The notes beneath the pieces were generated by a model that had not been told where the DNA came from, made no database searches, and saw only the letters and a program-made list of their open reading frames with translations. This document shows positions 26,449-34,144 of a stretch of 64,000 bases of DNA, piece after piece. The stretch is from Streptomyces rugosispiralis. GTDB taxonomy: Bacteria; Actinomycetota; Actinomycetes; Streptomycetales; Streptomycetaceae. The DNA is taken from NCBI RefSeq assembly GCF_024505145.1, contig NZ_JANIAA010000001.1, positions 806,001 through 870,000 of the forward strand. Direction: 5' to 3'. The position numbers and the translations under genes are program-made. How positions within the stretch are numbered: the first letter of the stretch is position 1; each line of letters starts with the position of its first letter.

Positions 26449-26496
26449 GTGGTTACGTCTGAGGAAGTGACGGAGCGCGGCGAGGAAAGGTGACCG

Positions 26497-27444
26497 ATGG
26501 ACGGGCGGAAACCGGGGAACGGACGGCGTCGGCACCCGCAGGACGGGCTGGCGGAGCGCTTCGAGACCCAGCGCGGCCAGTTGCGGGCGGTCGCCTACCG
26601 GATGCTCGGCTCGCTCAGCGAGGCGGACGACGCCGTGCAGGAGACATGGCTGCGGCTCAGCCGCGCGGACGCCGAGGCGGTCGGGAACCTGACCGGCTGG
26701 CTGCGGACGGTCCTCTCCCGGATCTGTCTGGACATGCTGCGCTCCCGCACCGCGCGCCGGGAGGAGCCGGTCGGCCAGGAGCTGCCCGAGTTGGCCCGGG
26801 AGACCGGGGACGGCGGCGGTCCGGAGGACGAGGCGGTGCTGGCCGACTCGGTCGGCCGGGCGCTGCTCGTGGTGCTGGACACGCTGGGCCCGGCCGAGCG
26901 GATCGCCTTTGTGCTGCACGATGTGTTCGCGGTGCCGTTCGACCGGATCGCGCCCATCGTGGAGCGCTCACCGGTCGCCGCGAAGAAGCTGGCCAGCCGC
27001 GCCCGCCAGAAGGTGCGGGGCAGCGCGGCGGTGCCCCGCGCCGAACTGGACCGGCAGCGGCGCACCGTGGACGCCTTCCTCGCCGCCGCCCGCGGCGGCG
27101 ACATGGCGGCGCTGCTCGCGGTGCTGGACCCGGATGTCGTCCGGCGCGCCGACCGCGCCGCCCTGCCCGAGGGGGTGCCCACGGTGGCCCGCGGCGCGCG
27201 GGCGGTGGCGGAGGAGACCGCCGGGTTCGCGCCGAGGGCGCGGTTCGCGGAGCCCGCGCTGGTGAACGGGTCCGTAGGGGTAGTCGTGGCCCCGCGCGGC
27301 CGGCTGCTCCTCGCCCTGACCGTCACCGTCCAGGACGGGAGGATCGCCGCGTACGAGGTGATCGCCGACCCCGTGCGGCTGAGCCGTCTGGAACTGGGCC
27401 TCCTCGACGACGTACGGCCCCCCGTAGCCTCGGACCATGGGTGA
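26497..27444 (+). CDS. ECF sigma factor with SnoaL-like C-terminal domain (SigJ/ECF41-like)
   Basis: A 315-residue extracytoplasmic-function sigma factor. Region 2 (FETQRGQLRAVAYRMLGSLSEADDAVQETWLRL, in two overlapping pieces) and region 4 (LDTLGPAERIAFVLHDVFAVPFDRIAPIVERSPVAAKKLASRAR) are clear. Residues about 190-305 form a fused SnoaL/NTF2-like domain (VDAFLAAARGGDMAALLAVLDPDVV... VIADPVRLSRLEL). In SigJ/ECF41 proteins this domain replaces a separate anti-sigma factor and tunes activity. No anti-sigma gene is adjacent, which fits. It starts at ATG 26497 with GGAAAGG upstream. It overlaps the next small gene by 8 bp. The probable targets are its own gene and the divergent old yellow enzyme. 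Confidence 0.85.
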   Translation: MDGRKPGNGRRRHPQDGLAERFETQRGQLRAVAYRMLGSLSEADDAVQETWLRLSRADAEAVGNLTGWLRTVLSRICLDMLRSRTARREEPVGQELPELARETGDGGGPEDEAVLADSVGRALLVVLDTLGPAERIAFVLHDVFAVPFDRIAPIVERSPVAAKKLASRARQKVRGSAAVPRAELDRQRRTVDAFLAAARGGDMAALLAVLDPDVVRRADRAALPEGVPTVARGARAVAEETAGFAPRARFAEPALVNGSVGVVVAPRGRLLLALTVTVQDGRIAAYEVIADPVRLSRLELGLLDDVRPPVASDHG

Positions 27445-27775
27445 TTTACTGCCGTATCTGATCGTGGCCGGTGTGCTCGCCGCGCTCATGGGCTTCCTCG
27501 GCTGGGTGGCGTCCCGCGGCCGGCGCCGTGGTGCCACCGGCGCGGCCCTGCGGGCGGCCCTGGCCTCCCACGACGAGGCGTTCCGGGTGACCGCGTACGA
27601 CTCCCACCACGAGATCGTGGCGCAGGCGGAGCGCAAGGCGCCGATCCTCTCCCCCGACGGCCAGTGGACGCCGAGCCACACCCTGGCGGAGGGCCGCCGG
27701 TCCTCCGGCCCGCGGGCTCCCCGGGCCCGGCGGGGGCTGCTGCGCCGGTGGGGCCGCCGGGCGCGGAGGCGCTGA
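27437..27775 (+). CDS. Small membrane-anchored hypothetical protein
   Basis: A 112-residue protein that starts inside the end of the ECF sigma gene. One N-terminal membrane helix (LLPYLIVAGVLAALMGFLGWVAS, residues about 4-26) is followed by a basic stretch (RGRRRG), a soluble middle (SHDEAFRVTAYDSHHEIVAQAERKAP) and an arginine-rich C terminus. No family was recognised. The overlap suggests co-transcription with the sigma factor. It could be a regulator of it, but there is no direct evidence. Confidence 0.55.
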   Translation: MGDLLPYLIVAGVLAALMGFLGWVASRGRRRGATGAALRAALASHDEAFRVTAYDSHHEIVAQAERKAPILSPDGQWTPSHTLAEGRRSSGPRAPRARRGLLRRWGRRARRR

Positions 27776-28023
27776 GGGCCCGGTGGGGCTAAGGAGCGCG
27801 GGCTGTTCCGCTCCCCGCCCCTTCCCGATACCAGGGCTCCGCCCTGGACCCCGGAGTTAAGGGGCGGGCGGCGGAGCCGCATACCGATGCCGCGGGAAGG
27901 GGCGGAGCCCCCATACGGGACCTGGGGCTGAGCCCCGATCCGGGGTCTGGGGCGCAGCCCCAGTTGTGGGAAGGGGCGGGAGGGGAACAGGCCACCGCAG
28001 GCGTACGCGTACCGCCGGACACC
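27776..28023. repeat. Intergenic cluster of four mini-hairpins
   Basis: Four short stem-loops, all with 3-nt loops, lie in a row: 27831-27847 (7-bp stem CCAGGGC), 27899-27911 (GGGGC-GGA-GCCCC), 27924-27936 (GGGGC-TGA-GCCCC) and 27947-27963 (7-bp stem CTGGGGC). The region has no coding frame and lies between convergent gene ends, so it may act as a bidirectional terminator. GGGGCnnnGCCCC modules recur in streptomycete intergenic DNA. Confidence 0.55.
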
Positions 28024-28106
28024 CTAGGACGTGGCCACGGGGTAGTCGGCCCCCAGAGTCACCTCGCGCCAGGTGTCGAAGGTGGCCCTGAGTCATTGAC
28101 GGTCAT
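28024..28106 (-). pseudogene. Two ends of a deleted gene downstream of the XRE regulator
   Basis: An ATG (28106, minus strand) overlaps the XRE stop codon as in coupled gene pairs and reads MTVND before the frame soon stops. Shifted by two bases, an open stretch reads ATFDTWREVTLGADYPVATS followed by TAG (28024-28026), which looks like a natural protein C terminus. The simplest reading is an oxidoreductase-type gene that lost its whole middle. The family could not be named. Confidence 0.35.
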
Positions 28107-28978
28107 GCGGAAGCGTCCTTCGTCGTGCTGCTCATGGGGTCGTGGGGCGCCTCCACCACGTCGGCGGTGAGGCTGCCCAGCAGGGCCAGCGCCTGCTCGG
28201 ACGGGCTGCCCGGCTCGGCCTGGTAGACGATGAGCTGCTGACCCGGGGCGCTGTTCACGGTCAGCGCCTCGTACTCCAGTGTCAGCTCACCGACCAGGCG
28301 GTGCCGGAAGCGCTTGGTCTCATGGGTCTTCTGGCGGATGTCATGGCGGGCCCACAGCCGCCGGAAGGTTTCGCTCTTGAGCGACAACTCACCGACGACG
28401 GCGATCAGTTCGGGGTCCTCCGCGTCGATTCCGGCCGCCGCGCGGAGCCCGGCGACGGTGTTGACCGCGACCCGCTCCCAGTCGGGGTAGAACTCCCGCG
28501 CGTCCGGGTCGAGGAAGACCAGCCGCATCAGATCCCGGCTGTGGGTGTGCCCGTCGAACAGGGCCCCGCCCAGGGTGTTGTGGGCCAGTACGGTCAGACA
28601 GCGGTCCAGGACCACGGCCGGGGTCCGCGACCAGCCCTCCATCATCCGCAGCAGGGTCGGGCTCACCCGCTCCCGCCGCGCGGCCGGGCGGCGCCGACGG
28701 GGGGCCGGACGGGCCAGCCGGTGCAGATGGGCGACCGCGTCCTCCTCCAGCACCAGCGCCCGGGCCAGCGCCTCGACCACCTGCGCCGAGGGATGCCGCT
28801 CCCGGCCCTGCTCCAGCCGTACGTAGTAGTCGCTGCTGACCCCGGCCAGCAGCGCCACTTCCTCCCGGCGCAGCCCCGCCACCCGGCGCCGGTCGGCGGA
28901 CGGGATGTCCACGTCCTCGGGCCGTACCCGTTCACGGCGGGCGCGCAGAAAGCGCCCCAGAGGGTTCTCGCTGTCCAT
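28103..28978 (-). CDS. XRE-family regulator with MmyB-like ligand-binding domain
   Basis: A 291-residue regulator. Residues about 5-75 form a helix-turn-helix (LGRFLRARRERVRPEDV, RRVAGLRREEVALLAGVSSDYYVRLEQGRERHPS). Residues about 105-275 form the MmyB/PAS-like domain that binds a small, probably lipid-like, ligand (VVLDRCLTVLAHNTLGGALF, LMRLVFLDPDAREFYPDWE, RLWARHDIRQKTHETKRFRHRLVGELTLEYEALTV in segments, QQLIVYQAEPGSPSEQALALL). Members of this family usually repress a divergent or downstream oxidoreductase gene. Here only fragments of the downstream gene remain. It is divergent from the P450 gene at 29056. Confidence 0.9.
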   Translation of the reverse strand: MDSENPLGRFLRARRERVRPEDVDIPSADRRRVAGLRREEVALLAGVSSDYYVRLEQGRERHPSAQVVEALARALVLEEDAVAHLHRLARPAPRRRRPAARRERVSPTLLRMMEGWSRTPAVVLDRCLTVLAHNTLGGALFDGHTHSRDLMRLVFLDPDAREFYPDWERVAVNTVAGLRAAAGIDAEDPELIAVVGELSLKSETFRRLWARHDIRQKTHETKRFRHRLVGELTLEYEALTVNSAPGQQLIVYQAEPGSPSEQALALLGSLTADVVEAPHDPMSSTTKDASA

Positions 28979-29055
28979 GAATGCGAGCGTAGACCGGGGA
29001 AAGCACGGTCAGGGCCTCGTAAGGTGGCCGCGCTACTCCTAGTCTGGGACGGGGG

Positions 29056-30267
29056 GTGCCGCCCATGGATCACTACGGGGAGCGCAGGGTCGGCCGGGGG
29101 CCGGACGGTGGAGGCTGCCCGGTGCGGCGGGGGCCCGACGGGATCTGGCAGGTGTCCGGCTACGAGGAGGCCCGCGCCGTACTGCGCGCCACGGCCACCG
29201 TGCAGGCCGGGCTCGGCATCGAGACGGTGGAGAAGCTGCCGTCCCGGTTCCGGCGCCCGGTGCTCTACCGGGACGGCCCCGAACACCGCGAGGACCGGCG
29301 GCAGACCGCCCGGTTCTTCACCCCGCGCCGGGTCGACGAGCACTACCGCGAGGTCATGGTCGAGGCGGCGGAGGCACAGCTCGACACGGTCCGGGAGACC
29401 GGCCGGGGCCACCTCGCCTGCCTGAGTTTCCAGCTGGCCATCGAGGTGGCCAGTGCCGTGATCGGCCTGACGGAGAGCCGGCCCGGGATCCGGGCGCGGC
29501 TGGAGCGCTTCTTCCCCGAGAAGTTCGGCACCCCCGGGCTCACCAGCCTCCACGGAATCCGCTGGCTGGTGCGGCAGAACTCCAACTGGCTGCGGGTCTA
29601 CTGGGGCGATGTCCGCCCGGCCGTACGGGCCCGGCGGCGACGGCGGCGCGACGACCTGATCTCCCATCTGCTGGACGAGGGGTGTTCGTCCGGCGAGATC
29701 CTGGGCGAATGCCTCACCTTCGCCGCCGCGGGCATGGTCACCACCCGGGAGTTCGTCAATGTGGCCGCGTGGCATCTGTTCGGCGACGCCACCCTGCTGA
29801 CGCGCTACCGGGCCGCCGACGAGCCCGGCCGGATCGCGATCCTCCAGGAGATCCTCCGGCTCGAACCGGTCATCGGCCGGCTCCGCCGCCGTACCACCGC
29901 TCCGCTCCGGCTGCCCGGCGACGGCCGGGACCCGGGCGCCGAAGTGACGGTCCCGGCCGGGGAGTTGGTCGACATCCTGCTGCACCGCGCCAATCTCGAC
30001 GCCCGTACGGTGGGCGAACGGCCGGAGCGGCTGTGTCCTGGCCGCCCGATGGCCACGGGCGCGGGGGCGCCGGGGCTGTCGTTCGGGGACGGCGCGCACA
30101 AATGCCCCGGGGCCACCATCGCACTCCTGGAGACCGATGTCTTCCTCAGCCGGCTGTTCGCCCTGCCCGGCATCCATATGGCCGCCCCGCCCGGGGTCGG
30201 CTTCAAGGACGGGATCGACAGCTATGAGCTGCGCGGCTGCACGGTCGTGCTGACGGGACGGGCCTGA
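29056..30267 (+). CDS. Cytochrome P450 with atypical I-helix
   Basis: A 403-residue P450. The heme loop is LSFGDGAHKCPGATIALLE with the proximal cysteine, and the K-helix ExxR reads EILR. The I-helix segment is FAAAGMVTTREF, where most P450s have AGxE/DT/S, so the usual acid is replaced by valine and threonine follows. The N-terminal region is short and starts close to GCPVRRGPDGIWQVSGYEEARAVLR. GTG 29056 or ATG 29065 can be the start. It lies divergent from the XRE gene and convergent with the racemase gene (22 bp gap). Function is unknown; the altered I-helix may point to peroxide use, nitrene chemistry or a non-monooxygenase role, which is inference. Confidence 0.85.
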   Translation: MPPMDHYGERRVGRGPDGGGCPVRRGPDGIWQVSGYEEARAVLRATATVQAGLGIETVEKLPSRFRRPVLYRDGPEHREDRRQTARFFTPRRVDEHYREVMVEAAEAQLDTVRETGRGHLACLSFQLAIEVASAVIGLTESRPGIRARLERFFPEKFGTPGLTSLHGIRWLVRQNSNWLRVYWGDVRPAVRARRRRRRDDLISHLLDEGCSSGEILGECLTFAAAGMVTTREFVNVAAWHLFGDATLLTRYRAADEPGRIAILQEILRLEPVIGRLRRRTTAPLRLPGDGRDPGAEVTVPAGELVDILLHRANLDARTVGERPERLCPGRPMATGAGAPGLSFGDGAHKCPGATIALLETDVFLSRLFALPGIHMAAPPGVGFKDGIDSYELRGCTVVLTGRA

Positions 30268-30288
30268 CCGGCCGGTGGCGGGCGCGGA

Positions 30289-31398
30289 TCAGCGCCGGTA
30301 CAGCTCCCGCCGTGCCGTGGTGAAGCGGGCGAGGGCGTCCGGGAGCGGGTCGATGCCGATGCCGGGCGCGGTGGGCACCGGGAGGTGGCCGTCCTGGAGG
30401 ACGAACGGCTCGGTGATGTCCTCGGCGAAGTATCGGCCGGAGGCCGAGGTGTCACCGGGCAGGGTGCAGCCGGGCAGGGCGGCGAGGGCCAGGTTGGGGG
30501 CGCGGCCGATACCGGTCTCCAGCATGCCCCCACACCACACCGGGACGCCGTGGGCGGCGGCGAGGTCGTGGATGCGGCGGGCCTCCGGATAGCCGCCGAC
30601 CCGGGCCGGTTTGATGTTGATGACCCGGCAGGCGTCCATCGCGATCGCGGACGCGGCGTCGCGCGCGTTGTGGATGGACTCGTCCAGACAGACCGGGGTG
30701 GTCAGCCGCCGCTGGAGCCGGGCGTGGGCGTGGAGGTTGTTCTCCTCCAGCGGCTCCTCGATGAGCAGCAGCCCGAACTCGTCGAGCTTCCCGAGGTGTT
30801 CCGCGTCGGCGAGGGTGTACGCGGTGTTGGCGTCGACCTGCAGCGGCAGCGCCTCGCCGAACCGTTCGCGTACGGCGCGCACCGGCGCCACGTCCCAGCC
30901 CGGCTCGATCTTCAGCTTGATGCGCACATAGCCCTCCGCGAGATACCGCTCGACGTCGTCGATCAGCTCGGGGAGGGAGTCCTTGATGCCCACGGACACT
31001 CCGGCGGGCACCCGCTCGTGGACCGAGCCGAGGAAGGTGGCGAGCGGCATGCCGTGGGCGCGGAGTTCGGCGTCGAGCAGCGCGGTCTCCAGCGCCGCCT
31101 TGGCCAGCTCATGGCCCTTGACGGCGGCCATGGCGGGGGCCAGGGCCGCGGTCGTGGGCATGGGGAGGGCGGCCACCCGGGGCAGCAGGAAGTCGCGGAT
31201 CACGATCTCGGCACCGGCGACGAACTCCGCGCAGTACAGCGGCTCCGGGTCGGCGGCGAACTCCGACCAGCCCTCGGCCCGGTCCGTGACGATATGCAGC
31301 AGAAAGGTGTCCTTGCTGGTCATCGTCCCGAAGGAGGTACGGAAGGGGGTGATCAGCGGAAGGGCGACATGGAGCAGTTCGGCGCGTTCGAGCCTCAT
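30289..31398 (-). CDS. N-acylamino acid racemase / o-succinylbenzoate synthase family enzyme
   Basis: A 369-residue enolase-superfamily enzyme very close in layout to Amycolatopsis NSAR/OSBS. Catalytic lysines fall at K163 (IKLKIEPGWD) and K263 (NIKPARVGGY), the same numbering as the Amycolatopsis enzyme. Metal ligands D189, E214 and D239 are in place (VDANTAYT, LLIEEPLEENN, VCLDES). It racemises N-acyl- or N-succinyl-amino acids; family members may also make o-succinylbenzoate. No menaquinone genes are nearby, while a GNAT acyltransferase overlaps upstream (ATGA) and an M20 deacylase lies close by, so N-succinylamino acid racemase is the better call. Confidence 0.9.
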   Translation of the reverse strand: MRLERAELLHVALPLITPFRTSFGTMTSKDTFLLHIVTDRAEGWSEFAADPEPLYCAEFVAGAEIVIRDFLLPRVAALPMPTTAALAPAMAAVKGHELAKAALETALLDAELRAHGMPLATFLGSVHERVPAGVSVGIKDSLPELIDDVERYLAEGYVRIKLKIEPGWDVAPVRAVRERFGEALPLQVDANTAYTLADAEHLGKLDEFGLLLIEEPLEENNLHAHARLQRRLTTPVCLDESIHNARDAASAIAMDACRVINIKPARVGGYPEARRIHDLAAAHGVPVWCGGMLETGIGRAPNLALAALPGCTLPGDTSASGRYFAEDITEPFVLQDGHLPVPTAPGIGIDPLPDALARFTTARRELYRR

Positions 31399-32273
31399 GG
31401 CCGCGGGTCCTCTCCGGGGGTGGTCGGGGTGGGGTTCCGGATGAGGCGGTACCAGCCGTCGCGGGACATCGCGGTGGCCCGGAAGCCCTCGGCGTACGCC
31501 TCGGTGAACACCTCGCGCACGGCGTGCCGCCAGCGCAGCGCCAGGGCCGGGTCGGCGGCGCGCAGCGCGACGATGTCCCCGGGCACCCTGCACCACAGCC
31601 GGTCCCCGTGGCGGGCGGCGAGCGGGCCGCCGTCGGGGGCGTGGCGGACGACCGGGGCGGCTGCCCGGCCATCGGTGTCGTCGGCGGGGGCGGTTGCGGG
31701 TGCGGGTCGGGTGCGGAGGTCCCAGCGGGCGGTGAGCCGGTCGCTCTCGTCACCGTCGTTCACCCCGTCGTTCATGGGGCCGTAGAGGTCGACCAGGTAC
31801 TCGGCGCCGACGGCGCCCAGTTTGACCAGGTTGAAGCGGGCGTTACGGGCGACCAGCGGGTCGAAGGTCCAGCGCATGGTGTCGGCCCCGCGCTCCAGCG
31901 CCCAGCCGCGCTGGGCCTGTTTGACGGCGTGGCCGACGCCCCGGTCGGAGGCGGTGGCGGCGGCCACGAGCGAGTACGCCTCCCGGTCGGCCGGGGGGCC
32001 GAAGACCGCGACCGCGGCGCCGGACAGCCGCTCGCCGCCGGACCCGTCGTGCCCGGTGGTGTACGCGGCGTGCACCGCGCCGCCCGCGTGGACGACGCTG
32101 TGCAGCACCTCGGCCGGATAGGGCGGGTTGCTGCGCGGCAGCCGCCACACCTCGGCGAAGAAGTCGGCCACCGCCTGGACACCGGCCACGTCGTGGACGG
32201 TGCGGACGGCGACCCCGGCGGCGCGGGCGGTGGCGGTGGCCAGCGCCTCGGCGTCCATCGTCACTGATGTCAT
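31395..32273 (-). CDS. GNAT-superfamily N-acyltransferase (COG3375-like)
   Basis: A 292-residue protein of the predicted GNAT group typified by COG3375: VAVRTVHDVAGVQAVADFFAEVWR, NPPYPAEVLHSVVHAGG, AVAVFGPPADREAYSLVAAATASDRGVGHAVKQAQRGWALERGADTMRWTFDPLVARNARFNLVKLGAVG (in several blocks) and YLVDLYGPMNDGVN. The RGVGxAxKxxQR stretch is the acyl-CoA pyrophosphate loop. Its stop overlaps the racemase start. In Geobacillus kaustophilus a protein of this type transfers succinyl from succinyl-CoA to D-amino acids and works with NSAR. It is divergent from the PucR gene, with 124 bp between. Confidence 0.82.
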   Translation of the reverse strand: MTSVTMDAEALATATARAAGVAVRTVHDVAGVQAVADFFAEVWRLPRSNPPYPAEVLHSVVHAGGAVHAAYTTGHDGSGGERLSGAAVAVFGPPADREAYSLVAAATASDRGVGHAVKQAQRGWALERGADTMRWTFDPLVARNARFNLVKLGAVGAEYLVDLYGPMNDGVNDGDESDRLTARWDLRTRPAPATAPADDTDGRAAAPVVRHAPDGGPLAARHGDRLWCRVPGDIVALRAADPALALRWRHAVREVFTEAYAEGFRATAMSRDGWYRLIRNPTPTTPGEDPRP

Positions 32274-32306
32274 GGGCCCGAGTCTCCCGGGGCGTGCCCG
32301 CGTCCG

Positions 32307-32326
32307 GCTTGTCCAGACGCACAAGC
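32307..32326. promoter_or_regulatory. Candidate PucR operator
   Basis: Dyad GCTTGT-N8-ACAAGC with perfect 6-bp arms in the 124-bp gap between the divergent acyltransferase and PucR genes. It could control both directions. Confidence 0.45.
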
Positions 32327-32397
32327 GCGGCCTAGGGTCCTGTTGCGATCAGCCAATCGCCCCGCATGTCAGCCCCCTGGAAGGCCCGGTACCGCCC

Positions 32398-34119
32398 ATG
32401 GACACCCGCACCCTCGGGGAGCTTCTGGACACCCTGGGCGAGCCCGCGCTGCGGCTGCTCACCGCCCCGTCCGGGCTGACCGCACCCGTCACCGAGGTGC
32501 TGCTGTACGACGCCCACGCCCCGTTCCCGGACCGGGCGCCCGGCGCCCTGCTGCTGGCGGTCGGGGTGCGGGCGGACGCGGCCGGGGCGCTGGTGGACGA
32601 GGCGGCGGCCGCGCGGATGGCGGGTCTCGTCGTACGTGGCGAGGGCGGGCCCCCATCCGGGCAGGGGCCCGCGGACGGGCACCGGCAGGGCCCCTCGTCC
32701 GGGCACAGGCCCGCGGACGGGCAGGGCCCCTCGTCCGGGCACGGGCAGGGCCCCTCATCCGGGCACGGGCAGGTTCCCGCGTCCGGGCAGGTTCTCGCGG
32801 ACGCCGTCGCCCGGGCGCGGGACCGGGGGCTGGCCCTGCTCACCGTGGACGAGGACGCCGCCTGGCACCATGTCCATCTGCTGCTGGCCGGGGCGGTCGG
32901 GGCCCGGCCCGCCCCCGCGGGCGGCGCCGCGCTCGGCGATCTGTTCTCGCTCGCGGGCGCCGTGGCCACGGCCGTGGGCGGCGCCACCGTGATCGAGGAT
33001 CCACGCCAGCGCATCCTCGCCCACTCCACCATCCCCGGCCAGCCCGTGGACGAGCCCCGGCGCCAGGGCATCCTGGGCCGTCAGGTGCCCGGCAGCCCGG
33101 AGAACACCGAGCAGTACCGGGTGCTGTTCGCCTCCCCGGGCCCGGTGCGCCTGCCCGCCCTCAGCGCCGGGGAACTGCCGCGGCTCGCCATCGCCGTACG
33201 GGCGGGCGGTGAGACCCTCGGCTCGCTGTGGGTCGTCGACGACGGGACCCTCGCACCGGACGCCGAGGAGGCGCTGGCCCAGGGCGCCTCCACGGCCGCC
33301 CTGCTCCTGCTGCGGGCGCGGGCGGCACAGGAGCTGTCCCGCCATCTGACCGGCGATCTGCTGCGCCGTCTCCTCGACGGCACCGCCGAGCCCGCCGCCA
33401 CCGCCGAGCGCCTGGGGCTCGCCCCCGGCACACCGGTGCGGGTGGCCGCCTTCGCGCTGGAGGGCGCGGCGGCCGCGCCGGACGGGGAGCAGGCCGCGCT
33501 GCGGCTGCTGGACCTCGTACGGCTGCAGTGCGAGGCGCGCTACGGACGGCATGCCTGTGTGCTGGTCGAAGGGGTGGTGTACGCGCTGCTGCCGGTGGCC
33601 GACGGGCGGGCCGGGGAGCGGCAGCGGCGGCTGGCCGAGGACATCGTGCGCCGCGCCGGGCAGGCGCTGAGGGTGCCGGTGCGGGCCGGTCTCGGCGATG
33701 TGGTGCCGGAGGTGGCGGAGGTCCGCGGCTCGCGGGAGGACGCCGATCTGGTGCTGCGGGTGCTGGGCCCGGGAGAGACGGTGGCCGCCCTGGAGGAGGT
33801 CCGGGCCCGCGCCGTACTGCTCCGGCTCGGCGAACTCCTGGGCGAACGGCGGGAGTTGGCGGCCGGGGCATGGCGGGGCATCGTGGCGTACGACGCCGGG
33901 CACGGCACGGACTACGCCCGGACGCTGGTGTGCTGGCTGGACGCCGGATGCGATATGGCGCGGGCGGCGCGGCTGCTTGCGGTCCACCCCAACACCTGCC
34001 GCTACCGGCTGCGGCAGGCGCGAACGCAGCTGGGCATCGACCTGGACGACCCGGATGAGCGGCTGGTGCTCTGGCTCCAGCTGCGCACCCTCGCCGGGCT
34101 GCGGGGCACCGGCGCATGA
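32398..34119 (+). CDS. PucR-family transcriptional regulator with repeat-expanded linker
   Basis: A 573-residue PucR/CdaR-type activator: an N-terminal PucR domain (LGELLDTLGEPALRLLTAPSG, PGALLLAVGV, ALLTVDEDAAWHHVHLLL), a GAF-like middle (ATAVGGATVIEDPRQRILAHST, LWVVDDGTLAPDAEEAL) and a C-terminal helix-turn-helix (DMARAARLLAVHPNTCRYRLRQAR). Residues about 85-130 are an insertion of GQGPSSGH/GPADGH repeats inside the first domain, made by 24-bp DNA repeats. PucR proteins typically sense nitrogen compounds such as purines, GABA or amino acids. Its place between the racemase/GNAT and deacylase/permease operons makes it their likely shared regulator. Confidence 0.87.
   Translation: MDTRTLGELLDTLGEPALRLLTAPSGLTAPVTEVLLYDAHAPFPDRAPGALLLAVGVRADAAGALVDEAAAARMAGLVVRGEGGPPSGQGPADGHRQGPSSGHRPADGQGPSSGHGQGPSSGHGQVPASGQVLADAVARARDRGLALLTVDEDAAWHHVHLLLAGAVGARPAPAGGAALGDLFSLAGAVATAVGGATVIEDPRQRILAHSTIPGQPVDEPRRQGILGRQVPGSPENTEQYRVLFASPGPVRLPALSAGELPRLAIAVRAGGETLGSLWVVDDGTLAPDAEEALAQGASTAALLLLRARAAQELSRHLTGDLLRRLLDGTAEPAATAERLGLAPGTPVRVAAFALEGAAAAPDGEQAALRLLDLVRLQCEARYGRHACVLVEGVVYALLPVADGRAGERQRRLAEDIVRRAGQALRVPVRAGLGDVVPEVAEVRGSREDADLVLRVLGPGETVAALEEVRARAVLLRLGELLGERRELAAGAWRGIVAYDAGHGTDYARTLVCWLDAGCDMARAARLLAVHPNTCRYRLRQARTQLGIDLDDPDERLVLWLQLRTLAGLRGTGA
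32719..32790 (+). repeat. Three tandem 24-bp repeats within the PucR gene
   Basis: Units at 32719-32742, 32743-32766 and 32767-32790 differ at one to four bases. Each begins GGGCAGG and ends GTCCGGGCAC or a close variant. More degenerate copies extend upstream to about 32650. The unit length keeps the reading frame and encodes a glycine/serine/proline linker. Confidence 0.8.
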
Positions 34120-34144
34120 CGGACCGCCGGCACACGGGGACGGG

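Noticed and set aside
30289..31398. Menaquinone-pathway o-succinylbenzoate synthase
   Set aside because: The fold and lysines allow it, but no other men genes are present, while GNAT, M20 and amino-acid permease genes are adjacent.
32650..32790. CRISPR-like repeats
   Set aside because: Direct in-frame tandem units without unique spacers, inside a coding domain.
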